13,738 nt of DNA from NCBI GenBank assembly GCA_038246975.1, contig JBBRVJ010000100.1:1-13738 (forward strand). The letters run 5' to 3'. Of this stretch, positions 6,507-12,818 are shown piece by piece (the first letter of the stretch is position 1; each line of letters begins with the position of its first letter). The notes beneath the pieces are model-generated. The model worked only from the letters and a program-made list of their open reading frames with translations. It did not search any database and was not told the DNA's origin. The translations under genes and the position numbers were made by a program. The DNA comes from JAIYDJ01 sp038246975 (GTDB taxonomy: Bacteria > Pseudomonadota > Alphaproteobacteria > Rhodobacterales > Rhodobacteraceae).

Positions 6507-8450
6507 ATGACCCCCCGCGACACGATGGAACTGAAGGAAGACACCATCCGCGCGCAGTACGAGGCGGCGCTGAACCTGCTGACCGGGTTCGACCACGCGC
6601 CCCGTCTGGGCAAGGCGATGCAGGCTGCTGCCCCCGAACGATCACCCGGTATCGGCACGCGGCCCCGGTTCCGATCCACCACCCCCGGCCTCGTGACCCG
6701 ATCGACTGCCCGGCCCGGCGGGGTGCGGCTGGTCGAACGGATCGAAAACCTCGGCGACGGGCTGGTGTCGCCGCTGCAAGCCAGCGCCCTGCACGCGCTG
6801 CGCCGGGGTGTGGCGATTGCCCTGGCGATGGGCGAAACCTTCGCCGCGCAATCGGGACTGGTCGAGTTGAAGAAGGCCAACCTCGAAGCCCGCCTGCCCG
6901 ACCAACGCCGCGCCGAATTTACCGAACTGCTGGCCGCCGAGGCGCTGGCGGTGCTTTATACCTTCGCCAACGCCACGGCCTTTCTTTTGGCCCCGCATCT
7001 GGGGTCGGTCACGGTCGAACTTGGCACGGTGGACGAGGTGCTGACCGACAATGCTCCGCTGGCGCTGCAAGGGGCGCTGTGGGAACTCGATCAGGACATC
7101 GCGGTGCATGCGTCCGACGAGCCCCGCCTGATCGCAACACTCGCCGCCTTCTGCGAGGCGCTGATGGAAAAGGTGGCGCTGCGGGCCGATACGGCGGCGC
7201 GGGTTGCGGCGTTTTCCGCCGGGTCGTGGAAGGTCGAGGCGGACGGACTGGTGATTTCCGGCTTCAAACCTGCCCGTGCGGCCAAAGGCGGCGTGCTGAC
7301 GATGCAATTCAAGAAGCCTACGGACGTCGTGGGCAACCACATCGCGAAATATCAATCGCTGCGGCTGTCAAAGATGTTGATGGCCTATGATTTCGAACGC
7401 CGGTTGAATCCCTTTGCCGAATTGGGCGGGTTCATCTTTACCTTTATGGGCGATGGCAAACCGGGGACGGGCAAAACCACGCTGATCCAGATGATGGCGG
7501 GATTGCTGAACGACTATTGCAAGGCCGCGGGCTATCCGTTCCGCTATCAGAATTTTTCCATCGACCAGATCGACAGCTATCAGGGCAAATCGGGCCAGAA
7601 TGCCAAGGCGTTCATCGACAATGTGCTGGACCCTTCGGTGATCGCGTTCGGGACCATCGACGATATTGATCAGGTCGCAGGCAAACGCGGCGACCGCCAA
7701 TCCTCGGCGGGCCAACAGGAAGTGACGGCGGTGTTCATGGGGGCCTTCGCCGGGGCCAATACGGTGGTGCGCGGCAATTGCACCTTCGGGATGTTTTCGA
7801 ATTACCCCGAGAATGTGGACGACGCGCTGCGCCAACGGGCCGGCGCGCGGTTTCTGGTGGACGGGCCGATTTCGCGTGACGACTACATCGACATTCTGGC
7901 GCTGCTGCTGGGCAAGAATCACGCGATTCCGCTGGGGGACCATGATCTGTTTGCTGCACAGGAAATCAAACGCGCGGTGTCGGCCAGTTTCGAAGGCCAC
8001 GGCAAGCCGCACGAAGACGGCTTGCTGCGGGTCTGGGACCGGGTGCAGGGTGAAATCGGGGCGTTGGATACGATTGCCAAACTCGGGACTTATCTCAAGG
8101 CAATTCAGCAGGCAGACGAACGGTTTACGGGTCGCGCGATCAAGAACATCACCGACGCGGTGAAGGTTCGGGCGATGGATTTCGAGTTGCCGGACGAATG
8201 GATGGAAGAGCCGGATTTGTTTCTGTTCAAGCCGTATGATGAAAAGCTGGCGATGATCCGGGGGCTGATGACGCCTATGACAGTCGACATGGTGGTGCAG
8301 GAGATCAACCGCTATGCGGATTCGGAATTCCGCTATGCCGACAAGTCGGACGAGGTGGCGATTGCAGGGATGGTCCGGGATTTCGGACGAACCGAAGAGG
8401 CGAAGCGGCGGTTTCTGGAGGGGAAGGGGTTAAGCGCGGCTCGCGATTAG
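6507..8450 (+). CDS. AAA+ ATPase, operon gene 3
   Basis: A 647-residue protein with a single central AAA+ module. Residues 1-290 are mainly helical, with a Pro/Arg-rich, probably flexible stretch at 42-73. Walker A is GDGKPGTGKTT (315-325, Lys323). The Walker B region reads VIAFGTIDDIDQVAGKRGD (378-396), equivalent to the hhhhDEID-aGKRG of classical AAA proteins but with Asp386 where the catalytic Glu is expected. Sensor-1 Asn is probably in MFSNYPENVDDALRQRAG (429-446), which also carries arginine-finger candidates Arg442 and Arg444. The last 180 residues are helical. No membrane segment is seen, so it is cytosolic or peripheral. The start is ATG 6507, with AAGAGG five bases upstream. Another ATG 18 bases later is possible. 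It lies 40 bases after gene 2. The expected role is ATP-driven remodelling of a partner; the target is unknown. Confidence 0.92.
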   Translation: MTPRDTMELKEDTIRAQYEAALNLLTGFDHAPRLGKAMQAAAPERSPGIGTRPRFRSTTPGLVTRSTARPGGVRLVERIENLGDGLVSPLQASALHALRRGVAIALAMGETFAAQSGLVELKKANLEARLPDQRRAEFTELLAAEALAVLYTFANATAFLLAPHLGSVTVELGTVDEVLTDNAPLALQGALWELDQDIAVHASDEPRLIATLAAFCEALMEKVALRADTAARVAAFSAGSWKVEADGLVISGFKPARAAKGGVLTMQFKKPTDVVGNHIAKYQSLRLSKMLMAYDFERRLNPFAELGGFIFTFMGDGKPGTGKTTLIQMMAGLLNDYCKAAGYPFRYQNFSIDQIDSYQGKSGQNAKAFIDNVLDPSVIAFGTIDDIDQVAGKRGDRQSSAGQQEVTAVFMGAFAGANTVVRGNCTFGMFSNYPENVDDALRQRAGARFLVDGPISRDDYIDILALLLGKNHAIPLGDHDLFAAQEIKRAVSASFEGHGKPHEDGLLRVWDRVQGEIGALDTIAKLGTYLKAIQQADERFTGRAIKNITDAVKVRAMDFELPDEWMEEPDLFLFKPYDEKLAMIRGLMTPMTVDMVVQEINRYADSEFRYADKSDEVAIAGMVRDFGRTEEAKRRFLEGKGLSAARD

Positions 8451-8526
8451 GCATGAAAACTTTGCCGCGAACTGCGCGAGACTTTGACTGGCGATTTTCA
8501 ATGGCAACCTTATAAGGAGCAAGATC

Positions 8527-8835
8527 ATGGAATTTTTTCTAGCGAACCCGAACGTGTTTTTGGCCAATTACGTCGCGCCATTGATCATCGGATATTTGTG
8601 TTGCCTGCGTTGGGGCCCGAACCGGGGTGCCCTGTACGGTATGGTGCCGGCGCTGATCGTGGTATTCGTGTTGTTCTACTTTCAGGTCAGCGCAGACACG
8701 ATGCCGGATGGCAGCGGACGGCTTCGCAACGGTTTTCGCTATATGATGGATGAAGGGATCTTTTGGGTGGCGAGCTTTCTGGTTGGGTGTGCAATCGGGT
8801 CGGTTCGGTGGAAATCCCGGAACAAACGAGGTTAG
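8527..8835 (+). CDS. Small three-helix membrane protein of unknown function, operon gene 4
   Basis: A 102-residue protein with three hydrophobic stretches at about 12-27, 35-53 and 77-93 and a basic C-terminus (WKSRNKRG), so it is probably an inner-membrane protein with a cytosolic tail. AAGGAG lies seven bases before the ATG, a strong ribosome binding site. It follows the ATPase gene by 76 bases, the largest gap in the block, and precedes the 449-residue gene by 24. A hand count gives about 54% GC over 8521-8820, clearly below the roughly two-thirds GC of neighbouring stretches. It may therefore be a recent insertion or a fast-changing part. TTGACT (8484-8489) followed by TTATAA (8510-8515) has a 20-base spacer and runs into the ribosome binding site, so I do not call a promoter. 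I recognise no family. Confidence 0.8.
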   Translation: MEFFLANPNVFLANYVAPLIIGYLCCLRWGPNRGALYGMVPALIVVFVLFYFQVSADTMPDGSGRLRNGFRYMMDEGIFWVASFLVGCAIGSVRWKSRNKRG

Positions 8836-8859
8836 GCAGCAAATCGTGAAGGGAACCGA

Positions 8860-10209
8860 ATGAAACGCCTCATCGAAAAAGGTCTGATGTTCGGCAACCT
8901 CGTCGAAGTCTCCTCCCCCCAACTCATCGACCGCTATAACCGCGCGCTGAAACACCTGACCGGCAAGACCACTGCGTTGACCGACTTCCACATCGACATC
9001 TCGGGTTATTCCCCCGAAATCGGGGATGAACTCGACGACGACCTCTATCTCAACCCCAACGGCTTTAACCGGCAGTTCATTCTGTTGACCACCAGCCAGA
9101 AAACCGCTCCGCTGCTCAACATCAAATTCTCGACCTCGCGCGGGATTCTGCAGCAGTTCCTCGAAAGAAACGAGGCGCAACTGTTTGCCCTGACCGCCCG
9201 CGATGCGGTGGCGGGCGAGTTGCAGGGGTCGGTCTATGAAGTCTCTACCCCCGCCAAGCTGTTGGAGATGCGACAGATTACCGTTGAGGCGGATACGATC
9301 GGCGGGCATGTGGCGGACGCGGGCAAGCTTGCCGCGCTGATCGACCGGTTCCGCCGCGAACCCGACGGTTGGCGCGACGATGTGCTGATTGCCGACATGA
9401 TCGAACTGGCGAAAAAGACCGGCGATGTCACGCGGGTGCCGATCAACCTGCCTGCGATGACGTTTCAGCAGCCCTGTTTCTGGACCAGCCATTTTGACGG
9501 GCTCTATGTGTTCCGCGAATTGAAATTCCCTGGCGTGATCAGCACAAAAGCCCGCAACACTCTGGGCAATATGCCGATTTCGCCAGTCATGGACCTCGCG
9601 CAGCGCAATCAGATTGCCGATTGGCTGGGGCGTAACGGCCTTGTCGAACCCATCGTTCAGGCGCGGGGCATGGATGCGGGGGCGGTGATCCGGCAGAAGA
9701 TGGACTTCGTTCTGGTCGACGCGGCCGATGCGCTGAACATCGAGATCGGCGATGCGCGGCGGACCGAGTTGCGCAAGATCGCCCACCGCTTGGGCGACAG
9801 TCTGCCTGCCGAGTTTCTTGGGCTGTCGGCCTTGCTGCGCTGGGTCGAGGGGGGCGGCGACTGGCCCCGGATCACGTCGGAGCATCCCGCCTATTTCTAC
9901 ACTCTGCGCGCGACGGCGGGGCGCGACCGCGATCTGGTCAACATGCTGCTGGCCGAGTTGTCGCCGATGGACGTCCGGCAGATGTTCATCACCCACAAGG
10001 AGTTGTTTTACGCCAGCTACGCCAAATGGTCCGACCGCAAGCGCCAGTATGTGGCGGACTTTCTGGAACGCGAATATGTGGTGGACAAACAGGGCGCAAG
10101 AGCCGCGCTGTTCGGGCCGGAGCCGGGTATGAACACGCGGGCCGAGCCACGGGTCACACCAGATGTGGTAGGCCCCTGGGGCGCGTTGCGGGGGGGAGAC
10201 AGACGATGA
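8860..10209 (+). CDS. Soluble protein of unknown function, DUF6638-like, operon gene 5
   Basis: A 449-residue protein without signal peptide or membrane helices. The N-terminal domain (1-145) holds LTDFHIDISGYSPEIGDELD (40-59), followed by a strand-rich part (FILLTTSQ, LLNIKF). A central part contains PCFWTSHFDGLYVFRELKFP (205-224). The C-terminal 200 residues are helical, with EHPAYFYTLRATAGRDRDLV (341-360) and KELFYASYAKWSDRKRQYVA (380-399). The tail after 420 is Pro/Gly-rich and probably disordered. From memory it resembles proteins labelled DUF6638 in Rhodobacterales, but I could not check this. ATG follows AAGGGA by five bases. Its stop overlaps the next gene's ATG (ATGA at 10206-10209), so translation is coupled to the small membrane protein downstream. 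No enzymatic motif is visible. Confidence 0.87.
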   Translation: MKRLIEKGLMFGNLVEVSSPQLIDRYNRALKHLTGKTTALTDFHIDISGYSPEIGDELDDDLYLNPNGFNRQFILLTTSQKTAPLLNIKFSTSRGILQQFLERNEAQLFALTARDAVAGELQGSVYEVSTPAKLLEMRQITVEADTIGGHVADAGKLAALIDRFRREPDGWRDDVLIADMIELAKKTGDVTRVPINLPAMTFQQPCFWTSHFDGLYVFRELKFPGVISTKARNTLGNMPISPVMDLAQRNQIADWLGRNGLVEPIVQARGMDAGAVIRQKMDFVLVDAADALNIEIGDARRTELRKIAHRLGDSLPAEFLGLSALLRWVEGGGDWPRITSEHPAYFYTLRATAGRDRDLVNMLLAELSPMDVRQMFITHKELFYASYAKWSDRKRQYVADFLEREYVVDKQGARAALFGPEPGMNTRAEPRVTPDVVGPWGALRGGDRR

Positions 10210-10469
10210 TTTTTGGCTGGATCAGGCTGGCGTTCGGGGCTTTTGTGGGGCTGACGGTGGTGTATCTGCTGGTGTCGGTCTATTCCAGATCGGTGCGGCG
10301 CGAGAAACTGGAGAAACGCTTTGATGACGGGGGTGTGGCGGGCGACCGCGATGCCTATATCGACGCGGGGATGATCAAATACCGCCATGGCTTGCGGCGA
10401 CGTTTGATCGTGCTGGTCTATATTGTGCCGATCATCGCAGCAGCGACGACGGCATATTTCGTGAACTGA
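10206..10469 (+). CDS. Small two-helix membrane protein of unknown function, operon gene 6
   Basis: An 87-residue protein beginning MIFGWIRLAFGAFVG. The hydrophobic segments are about 5-24 and 67-85, joined by a charged loop of some 40 residues rich in Arg, Lys, Glu and Asp (SVRREKLEKRFDD). It is probably an inner-membrane hairpin with the loop on the cytosolic side by the positive-inside rule. The frame is open further upstream within the previous gene, but ATG 10206 is preferred. It sits in an ATGA overlap with the upstream stop and has a GGGGGAG ribosome binding site nearby. The next gene begins 15 bases after its stop. I recognise no family. It may anchor or partner gene 5, to which it is translationally coupled. 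Confidence 0.82.
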   Translation: MIFGWIRLAFGAFVGLTVVYLLVSVYSRSVRREKLEKRFDDGGVAGDRDAYIDAGMIKYRHGLRRRLIVLVYIVPIIAAATTAYFVN

Positions 10470-10484
10470 GAAAGGGTTTTTTGG

Positions 10485-11183
10485 ATGTGGACCAAGGTAA
10501 AATGGAGTATCCGGATCGCGCTGATCCTGATTGTTGCGGTGTTCCTGAACTATGTGCTCCCACAGCGCGACATCGTGCGGATAACCGGGGTGGAGCAGAT
10601 TTCGGGTTTTCAGACGAACTGGCCGCTCTTCTTCGCCCAAGCCGATCAGGGCACGGTGGTGCAGGAAACGTTCAGCCTGCGCCTGATCCAGACGGTGCGC
10701 AAGCGAACGTGGCTCTTCGGTTCGATCGACCGGCGCGAGCAGACGATGGTTTATCGTAACCAGGATACCGGCTGGATCTGGCCGCCGTTTTTCAAGTTCG
10801 ACAGTTCGGACCTGCAAGCCGAAGCGGCGCGATTGTCGCAGGAGGTGCCACCCGGCTGGGCGATCGTGACCAGTTACGGCTGGCGGATCATCCTTATCAC
10901 GGTCTATCCCAACGCGATTTCGATCCGGCCTATCGAAAACCCGGATGTGGTGCTGATCCCATGGATCAACATCATCATTCTGTCCTTCCTCGCCTTCGCC
11001 GTTTTCATGCTGCGCCGGATGTGGATGCAGTTCTGGGAGCGGACAGTAGATCCGGCGGTGGCCGAAGCGGGCGAGGCGTGGGACAAGGTCGATGCCCGCG
11101 CTGATGCGGTGCGCGATGGGGCAAAGGGTGTGTTCGGGCGGTTCACGGCCTGGCTCGGAACGTGGCGCAGCCCGCGCCGCTAG
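10485..11183 (+). CDS. DUF1523-like membrane protein, operon gene 7
   Basis: A 232-residue protein with an N-terminal membrane helix (about 8-25) directly followed by NYVLPQRDIVRITGVE (22-37). That pattern resembles the alphaproteobacterial DUF1523 family. A periplasmic domain of about 130 residues, with KRTWLFGSIDRREQTMVYRN (73-92) and TGWIWPPFFKFDSSDL (95-110), leads to a second helix (about 157-177). A cytosolic amphipathic tail with AGEAWDKVDARADAVRDGAK (195-214) follows. The topology is therefore in-out-in. The start is ATG 10485, with AAGGG eight bases upstream. It follows gene 6 by 15 bases. DUF1523 has no established function. Here its two-sided topology suits a link between the cytosolic ATPase partners and the periplasm; that is inference. 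Confidence 0.88.
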   Translation: MWTKVKWSIRIALILIVAVFLNYVLPQRDIVRITGVEQISGFQTNWPLFFAQADQGTVVQETFSLRLIQTVRKRTWLFGSIDRREQTMVYRNQDTGWIWPPFFKFDSSDLQAEAARLSQEVPPGWAIVTSYGWRIILITVYPNAISIRPIENPDVVLIPWINIIILSFLAFAVFMLRRMWMQFWERTVDPAVAEAGEAWDKVDARADAVRDGAKGVFGRFTAWLGTWRSPRR

Positions 11184-11231
11184 CGTCGGTTGAACGTCGG
11201 GCACGCGTCCCGATGCTGGCAAGGGGGCATG

Positions 11232-11861
11232 ATGCAAAAACCGGGGTCGGTGGCGGCGCTGGACGATCTGGGCCGGGTGCGCCTGTCGCAGCATTTTTAT
11301 CTGCGTGAATTTCTGTATTCCGAGATTGCCAATTTCCACGGCATTCCGAATATCCCCGACGACCCCGATCTTTGCATCGCCGCAGGCGAGCGGCTGTGCG
11401 ACGAGTTGCTGGAACCTTTGCAATCGGCTTTCGGTCGGATTGCCATCCGGTCAGGCTATCGGTCGCCCGATGTGAATGGATTTGGCAATGCGCAGCAAAA
11501 GCTGGGCAAGGCCGGCTACTCCTGCGGAGCCAATCAGACCAATTACGCGGGCCATATCTGGGACCGCAGGGATGCGGCGGGGAATAAGGGGGCGACGGTG
11601 TCGATTGTTGTTCCCTGGTTTGCCGACCGTTATGCGGCGGGCGCGGATTGGCAGGGACTGGCGTGGTGGATTCATGACCATGTTCCCTATTCGTCGCTGT
11701 ATTTCTTTCCCAGGAATGCCGCGTTCAATATCACGTGGCATGAAGCGCCTGAGCGGCGGATTGACAGTTATGTCGCACCAAAGGGCTGTCTGACCAAACC
11801 CGGAATGGCCAATCATCAGGGCAACCATTCCGAGTTTTATAGGGGCTTTCCGGACCTGTAA
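11232..11861 (+). CDS. M15-family (D-Ala-D-Ala carboxypeptidase-like) putative zinc peptidase, operon gene 8
   Basis: A 209-residue protein with features of the M15 zinc peptidase fold. They are RLSQHFYLREFLYSE (17-31), the IAIRSGYRSPDVN motif (70-82), NYAGHIWDRRDAAGNKGAT (104-122) with His108 and Asp111/Asp114 as candidate zinc ligands, and FNITWHE (165-171), in which His170 would be the last ligand. The spacing does not fit the usual HxxGxAxD signature, so either a variant metal site or loss of activity is possible. No signal peptide is seen. ATG 11232 is chosen because AAGGGGG (11221-11227) is best spaced to it. The ATG three bases earlier and a TTG at 11190 are alternatives. It lies 48 bases after gene 7, same strand. 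The expected substrate is peptidoglycan peptide, but this is only family inference. Confidence 0.75.
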   Translation: MQKPGSVAALDDLGRVRLSQHFYLREFLYSEIANFHGIPNIPDDPDLCIAAGERLCDELLEPLQSAFGRIAIRSGYRSPDVNGFGNAQQKLGKAGYSCGANQTNYAGHIWDRRDAAGNKGATVSIVVPWFADRYAAGADWQGLAWWIHDHVPYSSLYFFPRNAAFNITWHEAPERRIDSYVAPKGCLTKPGMANHQGNHSEFYRGFPDL

Positions 11862-11867
11862 AAAACC

Positions 11868-12590
11868 CTACCGCACATCGCGCCCCTGATTGAGGATGAT
11901 CACGTTGCCGCTGCACACATCCCCGGCTGGCGAGATCAGAAACGCCACCCAGGCCGCAATCTCCGCAGGCTGCATCGCACGCCCATGCGGCATGGCGGAA
12001 ATCGCGCGGGCCAGCACCTCGTCACTCAGCACCTTGAACAACGGGGTTTCCGTCATCGCCGGGGCCACCGAGTTGACCGCGATCTTCTGTACCGCATAGC
12101 GCCGCGCAAGGTCTTTGGTCAGCGTATCCAGTGCGGCCTTGCTGGCCCGGTAATGCGGCGGGTCGAACACATCGAAGTTATAGGCCCCGTTGGACGAAAT
12201 GTTGACGATCTTCTTGACCCCCTCACGCGGCAGCATCAGGGGCACCGCGCACTGACAGCAATGGAAGGCGGCGCTGAAATTCAACGCCATCTGCGCGTCC
12301 AGTTCCGCCGCCGAAATCGCCGGAAACTCGCCCATGTAACAGGTGCCCGCGTTGTTCACCAAGGCGTCGATGCCGCCGAACTCGGACGCCAGCCCGTCAA
12401 ACAGCGCCGCAATCGCCCTCACGTCGAACAGATCCGCCACGCGGCCGGTGAACCCCGGACCTGCCATCCCCGCCAGTCCGCCCGCGTCGACATCGACGCC
12501 CACAACGCGCATCCCCTGCGCCATCAGCGCGGCTGAAATCGCGCGGCCCAAGCCCCCCGCAGCCCCGGTCACCACCGCTATCCGTTCCAT
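11868..12590 (-). CDS. Classical short-chain dehydrogenase/reductase (SDR)
   Basis: A 240-residue NAD(P)-dependent oxidoreductase of the classical SDR family. It shows TGAAGGLG (8-15, nucleotide binding), Asp33 at the end of the second strand (favouring NAD over NADP), NNAG (79-82), the catalytic ISS serines (131-133), Tyr147-x3-Lys151 (YRASK) and a C-terminal SGNVIILNQGRD, equivalent to the usual TGQxxxVDGG. The substrate is unknown. The frame continues upstream for hundreds of bases, but ATG 12588-12590 gives the family length and has AAGGGGG close upstream. It converges with the M15-like gene with only six bases between their stops, and is divergent from ffh. A weak TTGCGG-16-TAGGGT pair at 12614-12641 might be its promoter. 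Confidence 0.95.
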   Translation of the reverse strand: MERIAVVTGAAGGLGRAISAALMAQGMRVVGVDVDAGGLAGMAGPGFTGRVADLFDVRAIAALFDGLASEFGGIDALVNNAGTCYMGEFPAISAAELDAQMALNFSAAFHCCQCAVPLMLPREGVKKIVNISSNGAYNFDVFDPPHYRASKAALDTLTKDLARRYAVQKIAVNSVAPAMTETPLFKVLSDEVLARAISAMPHGRAMQPAEIAAWVAFLISPAGDVCSGNVIILNQGRDVR

Positions 12591-12645
12591 CGCCACCCCC
12601 TTGTTTCGCGCGAACCCTAACGCCGCCAGCCACAACCGCAACCAC

Positions 12646-12674
12646 TTGACACCGCCGCGCCCCCGGCCTACTCC
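12646..12674 (+). promoter_or_regulatory. Candidate promoter for ffh
   Basis: A perfect TTGACA (12646-12651) is followed after 17 bases by TACTCC (12669-12674), a poor -10 match sharing only its first two positions with TATAAT. Position and direction suit ffh, leaving a leader of about 140 bases. The perfect -35 carries the call; the -10 is weak. Confidence 0.4.
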
Positions 12675-12727
12675 CCTGCAATTCCCCGGAGGCACAGGCT
12701 TCCGGTCCCGCCCCGGTGCGGGATCGC

Positions 12728-12799
12728 CACCCGTCAGCGCGTTGCGCCCACGGGTGCCGCTTCGCATTGGGTTTTCGCCGCCGGACCCCCATATCCGGC
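12728..12799 (+). repeat. Two hairpins in the ffh leader
   Basis: The first is CACCCGT (12728-12734) paired with ACGGGTG (12750-12756), with GCGC-GTT-GCGC (12737-12747) stacked inside. The second is GCCGGA (12780-12785) paired with TCCGGC (12794-12799) around an eight-base loop, ending seven bases before the ffh ribosome binding site. Neither is followed by a T-run at a terminator-like distance. The rest of the 228-base gap between the SDR gene and ffh shows no other structure I can name. Confidence 0.45.
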
Positions 12800-12818
12800 A
12801 AAACCAAGGAGCGCGCCG

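Noticed and set aside
8484..8515. Promoter before the small membrane gene (TTGACT ... TTATAA)
   Set aside because: The spacer is 20 bases and the -10 merges with the ribosome binding site, leaving no room for a leader.
8539..9996. Long minus-strand open frame (485 codons) opposite the small membrane gene and the 449-residue gene
   Set aside because: It is antisense to well-supported genes, is rich in Arg, His and Gln with no domain pattern, and spans the gap between two real genes. It is a shadow of high third-position GC.
10017..11423. Minus-strand open frame of 468 codons opposite the end of the operon
   Set aside because: It crosses several real genes and their gaps, has His/Arg/Pro-rich low-complexity composition and no recognisable motif.
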